DNA of 64,000 bases from Schlesneria paludicola DSM 18645 (GCF_000255655.1 NZ_JH636435.1:312209-376208); one strand, 5' to 3'; counted from the first letter of the stretch, positions 1 to 8,503 are shown. Notes: a model not told the origin generated them from the letters alone. Numbers and translations are program-made.

Positions 1-684
1 TATTTCTGGGTGCATGGGACCACCCGGTACATCCACTTTACGTTCGGCACGACGCGCAGTGGACAAGTCTCCCGCAACGTGTTGGGAGACGACTTCACGG
101 GCACCCTCGTGACCGATTGCTACTCAGGCTACATTGCACACTCGGCCGGCGCAAAACAGAAGTGTCTGGTTCATTTGGCACGCACCGCTCGTGATTGGCA
201 GAAGCTCACCGAAGACGGATCGCTGGACTTTCTGTTCTTCCAGGCCGTCAGGGAGTTCGTCAAGCAGGGCTGCGAGTTTCATCGTCTTCGCAGCAAGGGA
301 ACGCTCGACACAACGCAAATCGTCGCTGCGAAGGCGTGGCTCCGCGAAGAACTGTTGCGTCTGGAAACAGGGGTCGTCACCCACGGGAAAGCCCGGACAT
401 TGCAAGCACGGATCGTCAATTATCACCGCGAATGGCTCGTGTTTGTCGACGACGCGCGAGTCCCACCGACGAACAATCTGGCCGAGCAGTCCTTGAGGCC
501 GCTGGTGGTCCTTCGCAAGATCACGTTCGGCCATCGCAGTCGCGCGGGCGGCGAGCGCATGGCCACTCTCATGACGGTCGCTGAGACCGCTCGTCGCCAC
601 GGCCACCGCGCGAGCCAGATCTTCTTGGCACTCATGACTCACCCGCCCAACAAGGTGCTGCGGCAGCTCTACGCCACGGTGTGA
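1..684 (+). CDS. IS66-family transposase, 5'-truncated by window edge
   Basis: The reading frame is open from base 1 (Y-F-W-V-H-G-T-T...) to a TGA at 682-684, so the true start lies outside the window. The sequence has the layout of the IS66 DDE core and C-terminus. An Asp sits in LVTDCYSGY, followed by a His-containing segment (CLVHLARTARDW). The terminal block NNLAEQSLRPL carries the catalytic-type Glu, then an RKITFGHRS-like and AGGERMATL segment. The role would be DNA transposition. No IS66 accessory genes (TnpA/TnpB types) are visible downstream. Family assignment is by motif recognition only. Whether the element is intact cannot be judged from here. Confidence 0.85.
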   Translation, partial: YFWVHGTTRYIHFTFGTTRSGQVSRNVLGDDFTGTLVTDCYSGYIAHSAGAKQKCLVHLARTARDWQKLTEDGSLDFLFFQAVREFVKQGCEFHRLRSKGTLDTTQIVAAKAWLREELLRLETGVVTHGKARTLQARIVNYHREWLVFVDDARVPPTNNLAEQSLRPLVVLRKITFGHRSRAGGERMATLMTVAETARRHGHRASQIFLALMTHPPNKVLRQLYATV

Positions 685-718
685 GCCTCCTCAAACGATG
701 CGGGAAACCTCTCAGAAC

Positions 719-746
719 AGGGGGCGGTGCTTGATCATCGCCCCCT
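719..746. terminator. hairpin downstream of the IS66 transposase
   Basis: A perfect 8-bp stem (AGGGGGCG / CGCCCCCT) surrounds a 12-nt loop, 35 bases after the transposase stop. There is no clear T-run, so it could be part of the insertion-sequence end rather than an intrinsic terminator. The rest of 685-956 shows no gene I can support. Confidence 0.35.
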
Positions 747-956
747 CAAGATCGCCTCGACAAATCGTTCACTCGGCGTCGAATGCTCCGAGTCTATTCA
801 CTGCTGCGCACTGCACAACTTGGAACAAGTATCCGGCAACCCATCCGGCTGACATCGACTCTGTCAAAGCCCGCCGCTATTGACCGCCCGATCGATGATT
901 AGCGAAATGATCCCGTGTAAACGTCACGGGATCACAATCGGTCAACTAAACTTTTA

Positions 957-1427
957 CGGGCGTGTGACATCACGTTCGTCCCGATGCGTCGAGGGTACCT
1001 GTATTTGACGGCGGTGATGGACTGGTACAGCCGGTACGTGCTGGCTTGGCAATTGTCCAACAGCATGGATGTGGAGTTCTGTATGGAAGCTCTCGACGAA
1101 GCGTTGAAGTATGGTCGTCCCGAGATCTTCAACACGGACCAAGGATCGCAATTTACGAGTCACGAATTTACCAAGCGACTCGAACAGGAGTCGATCGCCA
1201 TCAGCATGGATGGGAAAGGGCGAGCGATTGACAACGTGATGATCGAACGACTTTGGCGAACCGTGAAATACGAGAACATCTACCTCAAGGAATACGTGAC
1301 AGGAGCCGATTGTCATGAAGGATTGAAGGCGTACTTCCAGTACTATCGCCACGAGCGACCTCACCAGGGTTTGGCCAACCGCACTCCCCGGCAAGCCTAT
1401 CAAATCCCTCGCTCCAGACCCCGGTGA
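957..1427 (+). pseudogene. IS3-family transposase (OrfB) remnant, integrase core only
   Basis: This is the C-terminal integrase (rve) domain of an IS3-type OrfB. RACDITFVPMRRGYLYL leads into the first Asp (AVMDWYSRY), the second Asp (FNTDQGSQFTS) and the Glu (VMIERLWRTVKYE). It ends in the usual HERPHQGLANRTPRQAY segment. The frame is closed by a stop at 918-920, and the N-terminal part of OrfB plus OrfA are absent upstream, so this is a truncated copy even though the DDE triad survives. It lies about 270 bases from the IS66 fragment, marking an insertion-sequence graveyard. An ATG at 984 is available, but expression is doubtful. Confidence 0.85.
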
Positions 1428-1448
1428 AGACCATCTAAGAATTGGCTC

Positions 1449-1477
1449 CCGGTGGTCCGAAAAACGGGGTCCACTTC
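1449..1477 (+). mobile_element. probable right terminal end of the IS3-type element
   Basis: About 25 bases after the OrfB stop the sequence reads GGTCCGAAAAACGGGGTCCA followed by CTTCA. It resembles IS3-family terminal inverted repeats (GTCC and CGGGGTC blocks flanking a poly-A/T centre). The matching left end is not visible, as expected for a left-truncated copy. The boundary is approximate. Confidence 0.4.
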
Positions 1478-1721
1478 AGAGAGAAGCAATCAATGTTCAT
1501 GCCCTCTATTACGCCCCGGGAACAGCCAAATGTTTCAAGGATTCCCGAGAATTTCGGAATTTTCAAAAGAAAACAGCGGCCATCGCTTCCGCTCGTCGAT
1601 GATCGCTCGGAAGACCCTGGGTCGGGAATGAGTTCACAGCAAAGAACTCGCCACCTTGGCGTCTGTCACGGACGGCCGTTAGTAACGCGGGCGACGCTTG
1701 ATGCTTCCCAAATCGATTGCC

Positions 1722-2963
1722 TCAGACTGATTCATAACATGGAATGATCTCAGGGCCTGTTAGGTCGTCGAGGGTCTGCCGACGGCGAATCAAATGGGGT
1801 TTTCCAGCATCGATTAGTATCTCGCACGCCAACGGCATCGAGTTATAGTTGGAGCTCATGCTGAACGAGTAAGCGCCGGCGCAGTGAACTACGACAAAGT
1901 CACCCACCTGAGCTATGGGCAGCTCTCGATGCTGAACAAAGCCACCATCAGACTGAGTGAAAATATCTCCCGATTCGCAAAGTGGACCGCCGACGACAAC
2001 GGGCTGGTGGCCAGAATTAGCGCCTTTGGAGTAGCAGATCGACATGGAGTGATATGCTCCGTACAAGATCGGTCTCGCGAGATTATTGAAACCGGCATTG
2101 AGCAAGTAGAAAACGTTGGTTCCCATTTGTTTCACAGCTCGAATTTCAGATATCAAAAAACCTGCTTCTGCGACAAGATATCGCCCTGGCTCGACCTCCA
2201 AAGAAAGTTTCTTTCCGAGCTTCCGCTCCAGAGACCGACGCGTGTTTAACCACAAGTCTGAGTATGCGCCGATGTCAATAGGTTTGTCGTCAGGTGCGTA
2301 AGGGGTTGGTAAGCCGCCACCAGCACTAATTGTGGTCAATGTCGGGCCAACTTGCAGCGCCGCTTGTTCGAGTGCGCTGCAGACTTGCGACAAGTGCTGG
2401 AAATCGGTTCCAGATCCAATGTGCATGTGCATTCCTGTGATCGTTAGGCTCGCGGATTTTGCGCGTGAGAGGCACTCCGGCAATTGCTCATACCAAATCC
2501 CGTGCTTGGATTGCTCCCCGCCTGTGTTTGTTTTCTGGCTGTGGCCATGCCCAAATCCAGGATTGATACGCAGAGTAATGGATCGATTGGGGCACACAGC
2601 GCCGTATTGGCTGATCATATCAGGAGAACCACAATTCACGTGGATTCCCAATTGGCTGACCGTTTTGAGTGTTTCGTGATCGAAGATATCAGATGTGTAG
2701 ACAATCTCAGATGGCTTGTAACCGGCTTTAAGTGCCCGGTGAATTTCACCTGCCGAGACGGCATCCAACAATACCCCGCGTTGACGGACGACATCGAGTA
2801 TGGCGAGATTCGAATTGGCTTTTTGCGCGTATCGAATCACAGGAAAAGCATTCAGGTCGCTGATTCGTTCCTCGATCTTGCGCCGGTCATAAACATAGGC
2901 TGGGGTTCCAAACTGCTCAGCCAGCGATCGTACGTCCACACCTGCAATCTGCTCAGTAATCAT
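1722..2963 (-). CDS. lysA: diaminopimelate decarboxylase
   Basis: This PLP-dependent fold-III decarboxylase converts meso-diaminopimelate to lysine and CO2, the last step of lysine synthesis. The 413-aa product has the PLP lysine in RYAQKAN (about K48), then HIGSGT, the glycine-rich phosphate loop SAGGGLPTPY, EPGRYLVAEAG, the catalytic CESGDIF and the C-terminal AYSFSMSSNYNSMPL. I chose ATG 2963 because GAGG sits 6 nt upstream; a TTG 18 bases earlier is possible but overlaps that site. The gene stands alone on the minus strand, flanked by the IS3 remnant and the Y1 transposase, so it has been bracketed by mobile DNA. The fold-III family includes other amino-acid decarboxylases, but length and motifs favour LysA. 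Confidence 0.88.
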   Translation of the reverse strand: MITEQIAGVDVRSLAEQFGTPAYVYDRRKIEERISDLNAFPVIRYAQKANSNLAILDVVRQRGVLLDAVSAGEIHRALKAGYKPSEIVYTSDIFDHETLKTVSQLGIHVNCGSPDMISQYGAVCPNRSITLRINPGFGHGHSQKTNTGGEQSKHGIWYEQLPECLSRAKSASLTITGMHMHIGSGTDFQHLSQVCSALEQAALQVGPTLTTISAGGGLPTPYAPDDKPIDIGAYSDLWLNTRRSLERKLGKKLSLEVEPGRYLVAEAGFLISEIRAVKQMGTNVFYLLNAGFNNLARPILYGAYHSMSICYSKGANSGHQPVVVGGPLCESGDIFTQSDGGFVQHRELPIAQVGDFVVVHCAGAYSFSMSSNYNSMPLACEILIDAGKPHLIRRRQTLDDLTGPEIIPCYESV

Positions 2964-3141
2964 GGGATCCTCAAAAGTCAATTGGTGATTTGTAATTGAA
3001 TCGAGCGATATTTCAATGAATGGACAGCTACTGTAGCAGAATCCGGGATTGGGTTTCTCAAATCAAAACGCATTTTCATCAAAGAAAAACAAAGGGGACA
3101 TTCTACTTTACTGTGTGATTAGTTCGCTGTTAACTGTACGC

Positions 3142-3822
3142 ATGGGAAGAACAGCTCGAGCTTCGCAAGGTGGATTTCTGTATCACGTGCTCAACCGGGG
3201 CAACGGTCGGGCAGATGTGTTTCATAAGGAGGAAGACTTCGCTGCCTTTGTCAGACTGATGCAGGAGGCTCACGAAAAGGTTCCCATGCGATTGGTCGGC
3301 TATTGCCTGATGGCCAATCATTTTCATTTGATGCTGTGGCCACATGGAGATGGAGACCTGAGTCGCTGGATGCAGTGGCTGATGACCGCGCATGTACGTC
3401 GGTATCATCGGCACAACAAGGGAAGCGGTCATGTTTGGCAAGGACGCTTCAAGGCGTTTCCGATTCAGGATGATGAGCATTACTTGACCGTCATGCGCTA
3501 CGTTGAACGCAACCCGCTGCGTGCCAATCTGGTTGAGCGAAGCCAGGATTGGGAATGGTCAAGCCTCAAGCCGACTGAGCGAAGTGGACCGGTTGGACTT
3601 CTTTCAGAAGGTCCCATTGCAAAGCCCTCGCAGTGGACTCGGTTTGTTAACGGCGTGGAAACTGAGACGGAACTGAAGGCTCTTCGGCAATGCGTTGCAC
3701 GCGGGACTCCGTTTGGCGATTCGGATTGGCAACAGGAGACTGCGAATCAGCTTGGGATTGAGGCGTCTTTGCGGCCGCGGGGTCGGCCCCGATTGCAGGA
3801 CGACGACGAGACGGGCTCGTAA
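3142..3822 (+). CDS. REP-associated (RAYT-type) Y1 HUH transposase
   Basis: This 226-aa protein is of the IS200-like/REP-associated tyrosine transposase family, single-strand nucleases that cut near hairpins. It shows the N-terminal FLYHVLNRGN strand, the metal-binding HUH motif in NHFHLML (H60, H62), a candidate nucleophile Tyr88 (HVRRYHRHNKGSGH) and the family signature GHVWQGRFKAF. YVERNPLRANLV and WEWSS follow. I took ATG 3142, where homology-like sequence begins; an ATG at 3049 would add an unrelated leader. The gene is flanked on the left by AAAGGGGACATTCTACTTTA (3091-3110) and on the right by a palindromic GGGGACAGGCACC element. It has no partner TnpB. It is the probable source of the repeats scattered through 3.9-19.6 kb. 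Confidence 0.85.
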   Translation: MGRTARASQGGFLYHVLNRGNGRADVFHKEEDFAAFVRLMQEAHEKVPMRLVGYCLMANHFHLMLWPHGDGDLSRWMQWLMTAHVRRYHRHNKGSGHVWQGRFKAFPIQDDEHYLTVMRYVERNPLRANLVERSQDWEWSSLKPTERSGPVGLLSEGPIAKPSQWTRFVNGVETETELKALRQCVARGTPFGDSDWQQETANQLGIEASLRPRGRPRLQDDDETGS

Positions 3823-3903
3823 CGGAAATCAGGTCAGGAAAATGGGGGAGTGGAATACAGGAAGATCAAGACGGAACTACAAGACGAACAAGGGGACACA
3901 AGA

Positions 3904-3959
3904 GAATTCTCAAAAGGGGACAGGCACCGCGGACGGAGCCAGTCCCCTTTTGAGAATTC
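3904..3959. repeat. REP-like palindrome, copy A (perfect 18-bp arms)
   Basis: The left arm 3904-3921 (GAATTCTCAAAAGGGGAC) and right arm 3942-3959 are perfect reverse complements. The inner 20 nt continue the stem as GGC/GCC and CCG/CGG separated by symmetric A-A mismatches. The core GGGGACAGGCACC ... GGAGCCAGTCCCC is shared with the other copies, but these outer arms are unique to this copy. It lies 82 bases behind the RAYT stop. Its last two bases are the end of the tRNA-Pro gene. Confidence 0.85.
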
Positions 3960-4032
3960 GGGATGACAGGATTTGAACCTGCGACCTCTACGTCCCGAAC
4001 GTAGCGCTCTAGCCAAGCTGAGCTACATCCCG
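3958..4032 (-). tRNA. tRNA-Pro (anticodon CGG)
   Basis: Read on the minus strand, the 75-nt cloverleaf has a 7-bp acceptor stem (CGGGATG/CATCCCG) and TA at positions 8-9. The D stem is GCTC/GAGC. The anticodon stem is CTACG/CGTAG around loop TTCGGGA (anticodon CGG, reading CCG). A 5-nt variable region and a T arm GCAGG-TTCAAAT-CCTGT follow. The discriminator base is A, and CCA is not encoded. The 3' end abuts REP copy A directly, so the hairpin would be the first thing transcribed after the mature tRNA. Confidence 0.95.
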
Positions 4033-4045
4033 CTGATGTGGCTTG

Positions 4046-4074
4046 AGTATACTCTGACGTTTCGGGCTCGCCAA
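4046..4074 (-). promoter_or_regulatory. sigma-70-type promoter of tRNA-Pro
   Basis: On the minus strand, TTGGCG (4069-4074) and TATACT (4046-4051) are separated by exactly 17 bases. The -10 box is 13 bases ahead of the tRNA 5' end, giving a short leader. Spacing and position fit a housekeeping promoter. Confidence 0.7.
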
Positions 4075-4324
4075 GAGATCGGGGAAGGGGCATTTTTCCT
4101 TGATAGGAGCAGGGGTTACCTCGTTCTGTTTGACTGATTTCCAACGTCTGTGACTGGCGTTTGTCGCGAATTCGGTGCTATGAATTGGGGCATGACTTGG
4201 TTTCTGGCGGCGAGATCTCGTTAGCTGTGAAAGCCTTGAGGGGTTGGCGACGTTTTGTTTGGGCATTGTGGGTGATGGCCTGACATTGCGGCGAGATGAA
4301 GGGCGAAGACGCGGCTTGCCGTGG

Positions 4325-4425
4325 CAGCCTGTTGAAGTCAGGCGGCAGGCACGCTGGTCGTCGGGACGTCATGGTGTTTTTGTTATCTGATCGGAGCCAG
4401 TCCTCGTTCCATCAAGGGGCTGGTC
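4325..4425. repeat. REP-like palindrome, degenerate copy B
   Basis: AGCCTGTTGAAGT...GGCAGGCACGCTGG leads through a GTGTTTTTGTTATCTG linker to CGGAGCCAGTCCTCG. It is the same architecture as the copies at 8.4 and 10.3 kb, with several substitutions, and sits in the leader of dusB. The rest of the 420-base gap 4033-4453 holds the tRNA promoter and nothing else I recognise. Confidence 0.7.
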
Positions 4426-4453
4426 GGCCGCAGAACTGTTTGAAGAGACTTGA

Positions 4454-5578
4454 ATGGCTGATGTTGAGTTGTCTGAATCAAAGCTTGCGGAACTGTCCCA
4501 GTCGGTCCGTGCGCGCCTGGCCAAAATGCCGCAGTTGTCGTATGGGACGCTAACGCTTGGCTCACGCTATTTGCTGAGTCCCTTGGCCGGGTACACGAAT
4601 CTGCCGTTTCGCCGAATTGTGCGAGAGGTGGGTGGGGTCGGGCTGGCGACGACGGATCTGGTCAATGCGCGCGGATTAATGGACGGTAGTGCAAAGTCGC
4701 TCCAGTTGATTGAAACCTGTCCGGAAGACCGTCCGTTTGCCGTGCAACTGTTCGGCAGCAATCCCGCGATCATGCGGGATGCGGCGCAGTTTCTCGAAGC
4801 GCGTGGGATCGATTCGATCGATATCAATATGGGATGCCCCGTCCACCGAATCACCAAGGGGGGGGCCGGCGCGAGCATGATGTGTCAGGTCGACAGTACG
4901 GTCGAACTTGTCCGCCTGATCGTGGAGTCGGTGAAGATTCCTGTGACCGTCAAGATGCGGCTGGGCTGGGATCAGACTCAATTGACGGCCCCCAAGTTCG
5001 CTCGTGAGTTCGAGCAAGTCGGAGTAGCTGCGGTGGCGATTCATGGACGCACCCGCGAACAGGGATTCAGTGGCGTCGTCGATCGCGACGGGATTCGCCA
5101 GGTGGTCGAGGCCGTCGAAAAGATCCCCGTCATTGGTAATGGCGATATCCGGACGGTCGCAGATGGCGTGCGAATGTTTGCCGAAACAGGTTGTCACGGG
5201 ATTTCCATGGGACGCGGGGCACTCGCAAACCCCTGGATTTTCCGGCAGTTTGTGGAGTGGGAGACGACGGGGCAGGCGAACGTGCCCGGTCATTTCGAAG
5301 ACCGGCTGGGACTGTTGCTCAAGCAGTTCAGTTATCTCGAGCAACAACGCGGAACGGAACGCGCGATTGTTTCGTTCCGAAAGATGGCGCACTGGTACTT
5401 GAAAGCGATGTGCGTGAACGCTCATCTGCGAAACCAAATGCAGAGTGCCCGAACGCGCGAGGAATTTGTCGCGGCCGTCGAGGAAATCGCCGTGCGCGGT
5501 CCGTCCCGGGGTTCCCGAACGGGCGTTCTACCAGAACTCGCGATCCCGGTTCCCTCGGGGCCAATCGAGAACTGGTAG
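4454..5578 (+). CDS. dus: tRNA-dihydrouridine synthase (DusB-like)
   Basis: This flavoenzyme reduces specific uridines in the tRNA D-loop to dihydrouridine. The 374-aa TIM barrel begins LLSPLAGYTNLPFRRI (FMN-binding strand). It has FAVQLFGSNP, the catalytic Cys in NMGCPVHRITKGGAGASMM (about C128) and PVTVKMRLGWD. AIHGRTREQGFSG, PVIGNGDI and ISMGRGALANPWIF complete the FMN/phosphate site. A helical C-terminal domain follows, then a short Pro-rich tail. The start ATG 4454 gives about 30 residues ahead of the barrel, slightly long for the family. It lies near tRNA-Pro but on the other strand. DusB is the likeliest subfamily; the exact paralogue cannot be settled by eye. Confidence 0.9.
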   Translation: MADVELSESKLAELSQSVRARLAKMPQLSYGTLTLGSRYLLSPLAGYTNLPFRRIVREVGGVGLATTDLVNARGLMDGSAKSLQLIETCPEDRPFAVQLFGSNPAIMRDAAQFLEARGIDSIDINMGCPVHRITKGGAGASMMCQVDSTVELVRLIVESVKIPVTVKMRLGWDQTQLTAPKFAREFEQVGVAAVAIHGRTREQGFSGVVDRDGIRQVVEAVEKIPVIGNGDIRTVADGVRMFAETGCHGISMGRGALANPWIFRQFVEWETTGQANVPGHFEDRLGLLLKQFSYLEQQRGTERAIVSFRKMAHWYLKAMCVNAHLRNQMQSARTREEFVAAVEEIAVRGPSRGSRTGVLPELAIPVPSGPIENW

Positions 5579-5815
5579 GATCACTTGATGACCTACGTGG
5601 GCCCGTGTACAAGTCGCGCGACTGTCATCCAGTTCAGCGGGCTGCGCTTCGTCCGTTTCTCGGAGGCGACGAGAGTGTGTGGCCAGGCGGGGGCTGGCGA
5701 AGAAGCCTGTGATTGACAACTCCGTAAGATGAACGAAGTTCGTGGCTCCTCGGCTTGCCTGTTGATTGACGGATGTCGATGATAGCGCCATGCCGTTACA
5801 GGAAGGGGCTGCGTA

Positions 5816-6964
5816 ATGACTGACGATTCCCATGATGGACTATCAGGTCCAATGGCGGTTGTACCCGCCTGGCTCGTGTCGATTTTGCTACTCGCGGTTT
5901 CGGGAGTGATGCTGCAAAACGCGGGTTATTTGCCCGGGTTCGGAGGTCGCGCCGCCAAAGAATCGCGTCCGGTGACGCCGCGCGGTGATCTGGCCGATGA
6001 CGAGAAATCGACGATCCAGCTCTTTCGGGAAGCTTCACCTAGTGTCGTTCATATTACGACCTTGACTCGCCAACGAGACCATCTCAGCTTCAACTTGCCC
6101 AAGATTCCAGAGGGAACTGGGACTGGTTTTATCTACGACGATGCGGGGCACATCGTCACGAACTATCACGTGATTCGTGCGGCGCAGGCGGCACGTGTCA
6201 TGCTCGCCGATAATAGTTCGTGGTCTGCGGTTCTTGTTGGGTACGATCCTGACAAGGATATTGCCGTGCTCAAGATTTCCGTTCCTGCTGGGCGACTCAC
6301 GAAGGTGGCCATTGGGACGTCATCGGATCTGCAGGTTGGGCAGAAGGTGTTTGCCATCGGTAGTCCGTTTGGGCTGGATCAGACTTTGACGACCGGCATC
6401 ATCAGCGGCTTGGGGCGCGAGATCGAATCCGTGGGAGGGCGCCCGATTGAAGGCGTGATTCAGACGGATGCGGCGATCAATCCCGGAAACTCGGGTGGAC
6501 CATTGCTCGACAGTGCTGGACGTTTAATTGGTGTTAACACGATGATCGTCAGCCCGTCTGGTGCATTCTCGGGGGTGGGGTTTGCAGTGCCGGTCGATAT
6601 CGTGAATCAAGTGGTGCCGGACATCATCCGAAGTCATCAATCGGAGCGGGGTTCGCTGCCGGTCAAGCTTTTTGACGATTCGATTGCCCGAAGGCTGGGC
6701 GTTACATCAGGGGCCCTGATTGATCGCGTGTATGACTATGGCGGAGCCGACGCGGCTGTGTTACGGCCAACGTTTCTCGACGAACATGACGTCATTCACT
6801 TAGGTGATCTCATCGTGGAACTCGCAGGCCGTCCGATTCATTCCGCCGGGGATGTCCAGAAAGCACTCGAAGGAAAGAGGCCTGGAGAAGCGGTCACGGT
6901 CGTGATTCAGCGGGGAACCTCACGTTTTTCGGTGCAGATCCAATTGCAGGCCGCGAGAAAGTAG
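5816..6964 (+). CDS. HtrA/DegQ-like membrane-anchored serine protease with PDZ domain
   Basis: This 382-aa envelope quality-control protease has an N-terminal membrane anchor (about residues 15-35) and a trypsin-like domain. The triad is His118 (TNYHVI), Asp148 (PDKDIAVL) and Ser226 ([11 protein letters not shown]). After GVGFAVPVDIV a single PDZ-like domain follows, with HLGDLIVELAGRPI and PGEAVTVVIQRG. This matches the DegS/DegQ-like layout with one PDZ. A stretch resembling a Q-linker (KESRPVTPRGDLADDEKS) separates anchor and protease. The ATG at 5816 follows an AGGAAGGGG-type site. A second protease of this class without PDZ is at 41.5 kb. Confidence 0.88.
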   Translation: MTDDSHDGLSGPMAVVPAWLVSILLLAVSGVMLQNAGYLPGFGGRAAKESRPVTPRGDLADDEKSTIQLFREASPSVVHITTLTRQRDHLSFNLPKIPEGTGTGFIYDDAGHIVTNYHVIRAAQAARVMLADNSSWSAVLVGYDPDKDIAVLKISVPAGRLTKVAIGTSSDLQVGQKVFAIGSPFGLDQTLTTGIISGLGREIESVGGRPIEGVIQTDAAINPGNSGGPLLDSAGRLIGVNTMIVSPSGAFSGVGFAVPVDIVNQVVPDIIRSHQSERGSLPVKLFDDSIARRLGVTSGALIDRVYDYGGADAAVLRPTFLDEHDVIHLGDLIVELAGRPIHSAGDVQKALEGKRPGEAVTVVIQRGTSRFSVQIQLQAARK

Positions 6965-7118
6965 CTTGCAATGATCGAAGTCGATTTCCGCGAGTGTGCC
7001 ACACAAGCACTCACAGACGCAGCTCGTTCGCACAGTGGTTCAATTGCAGTTGCTTCGACGACGAGACGTCTCGCAGAAAAGTAGAATGTCCGCTGGTCCC
7101 TCTCGCTAGAAGCCACTC

Positions 7119-7610
7119 ATGATCAGTCCAATCGACGAAGGCGATCTCGATCAATTGTCGAACTTAGTCGATGTGACGGTTCACGGGTCCGTCGCGAACA
7201 ACAAAGAAGATGCCAAGTTTCTGATTGAGGACATCGTTCGTTCCCTGAAGACCTGGCAGGCGTCATGCTCCCGAGGGTTCCACGCCAAGTATTCTGTCGA
7301 TGAAGCGATTGTTGGGTTCGTCGTGGTGAAGGAATATTGGAACCTATCGCATCTATTCGTTTTGCCGTCCCACCAAGGTCACGGAATCGGACGAGGCCTG
7401 ATGCAAGCGGCACTTACTGCTTGCCGTGACAAGAGTCCGCGAGGCAAGATTCAGTTGCACTCATCCAGCAACGCGGTGGGCTTTTACGCGACTTTGGGAT
7501 TCAATCAAACTGGGGCAGGCATTGAAAGGCCCGGAGGCTGCATCCCGTTCGAATTTGGCTTCTCGCAATTCCATGCAACGGGGGCCGTCGACCCGGACGG
7601 TTGCAATTGA
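7119..7610 (+). CDS. GNAT-family N-acetyltransferase
   Basis: This 163-aa single-domain GNAT has the central strand HLFVLPSHQGHGIGRGLMQA, which contains the acetyl-CoA pyrophosphate loop (Q-x-x-G-x-G/A type), followed by a helix. A C-terminal NAVGFYATLGFNQTG motif is typical of the family. The substrate is unknown. There is no obvious partner, as the next gene is a possible immunity protein. The ribosome site ahead of ATG 7119 is weak. The fold assignment is strong; function beyond acyl transfer is not inferable. Confidence 0.8.
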   Translation: MISPIDEGDLDQLSNLVDVTVHGSVANNKEDAKFLIEDIVRSLKTWQASCSRGFHAKYSVDEAIVGFVVVKEYWNLSHLFVLPSHQGHGIGRGLMQAALTACRDKSPRGKIQLHSSSNAVGFYATLGFNQTGAGIERPGGCIPFEFGFSQFHATGAVDPDGCN

Positions 7611-7884
7611 AACCCCTGGAGAGCGATGGAATGCCCTCGAAAGTAATCCGACTGTCTGGCCCGCTTGATCCGACCCAGGCAAGTGGGGTTTCAATCCTAG
7701 TGCAGCAGGAGTGGCGGAGCCGGTCAAAACGCATGCCGGCCTGTTGACGGTGGCTTATCGTTGCAAAAGCGACTGTTGGCGGGATTTGAGCTTTTTCAAG
7801 CAGGTTGCTTGAATTGGACCAATTATTGTTAACACTATCGGAAAAATGAAATCATAAGTTCGCGCCTCAGACATGGAGCTCGAT

Positions 7885-8289
7885 ATGGTTGCGATGCCAT
7901 CATGGAAGCCGCCCAAGAATATCGCCAAAACGCTCGAAGATAGCGGAGGTTTCTGGGAAGACGAACGGTGGTCTCCCATCACCTTGACCGCAATGTCAGG
8001 AACTGAGTACGACGGGCGCGAGATTCCGGTCGCATGGCAAGTCGAGTTCGATCCCTCGGAGGACGAGTTCGAAGCGGCCAACGCCAAGTTGGAAGACGCG
8101 GATCTTGAACCGGATGGCTACGGTTGGGGCGAGTACATTCAGGAGGTCATCCGAAAGAGCGATCCGGCACTAGCGAATCGTCTCAATACAGACGATTGTG
8201 AAGTTGGTGCATGCGTGATTTGGGTCGAGTCGGAAGACGATTGCCGGGTACTTCTCGAAGCCATCTGGACGATTGTCTTCAAGGAGTGA
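7885..8289 (+). CDS. small acidic protein, Imm51-like candidate immunity protein
   Basis: This 134-aa soluble, strongly acidic protein has no signal peptide. The middle reads DEFEAANAKLEDADLEPDGY, then GWGEYIQEVI, then CEVGACVIWVESEDDCRVLL. That is a helix with a Gly-x-Gly-Tyr-x-Trp-like turn, and then a strand-Asp/Glu-strand end. This pattern resembles Imm51 immunity proteins of polymorphic toxin systems; I am recalling the family pattern and have not searched it. ATG 7885 is preferred because GGAG lies 6 nt ahead, inside the codons following an alternative ATG at 7873. No cognate toxin is visible nearby, so it would be an orphan. Confidence 0.5.
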   Translation: MVAMPSWKPPKNIAKTLEDSGGFWEDERWSPITLTAMSGTEYDGREIPVAWQVEFDPSEDEFEAANAKLEDADLEPDGYGWGEYIQEVIRKSDPALANRLNTDDCEVGACVIWVESEDDCRVLLEAIWTIVFKE

Positions 8290-8403
8290 AGGCCGGGGCG
8301 AACAGATCGCTGTTTCGACACGAGCTACATTGCTGTATCTCGGACATTTCGTCTCACCAGCGGCCGCCGCGGGCGAGCTTGGTCGTTGTTGTCGCTTGCT
8401 TAG

Positions 8404-8503
8404 TAGCCTGTTGAAGTAAGGGGGACAGGCACCTTGGCGTTCACGATGTCAAGGCGTTTTTTCATCTGGTCGGAGCCAGTCCCCGTTACTTCAACAGTCT
8501 GTT
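8404..8503. repeat. REP-like palindrome, copy C (well preserved)
   Basis: The left arm AGCCTGTTGAAGTAAGGGGG with ACAGGCACC and the right arm GGAGCCAGTCCCC with GTTACTTCAACAG pair almost perfectly over about 19 bp plus the A-A-mismatched core. The linker contains a TTTTTT run. The element lies in the 377-base gap 8290-8666, where I see no gene. Confidence 0.85.

Noticed and set aside
124-642. Long minus-strand open frame opposite the IS66 transposase
   Set aside because: Shadow of the real gene; no family resemblance and composition expected from antisense codons.
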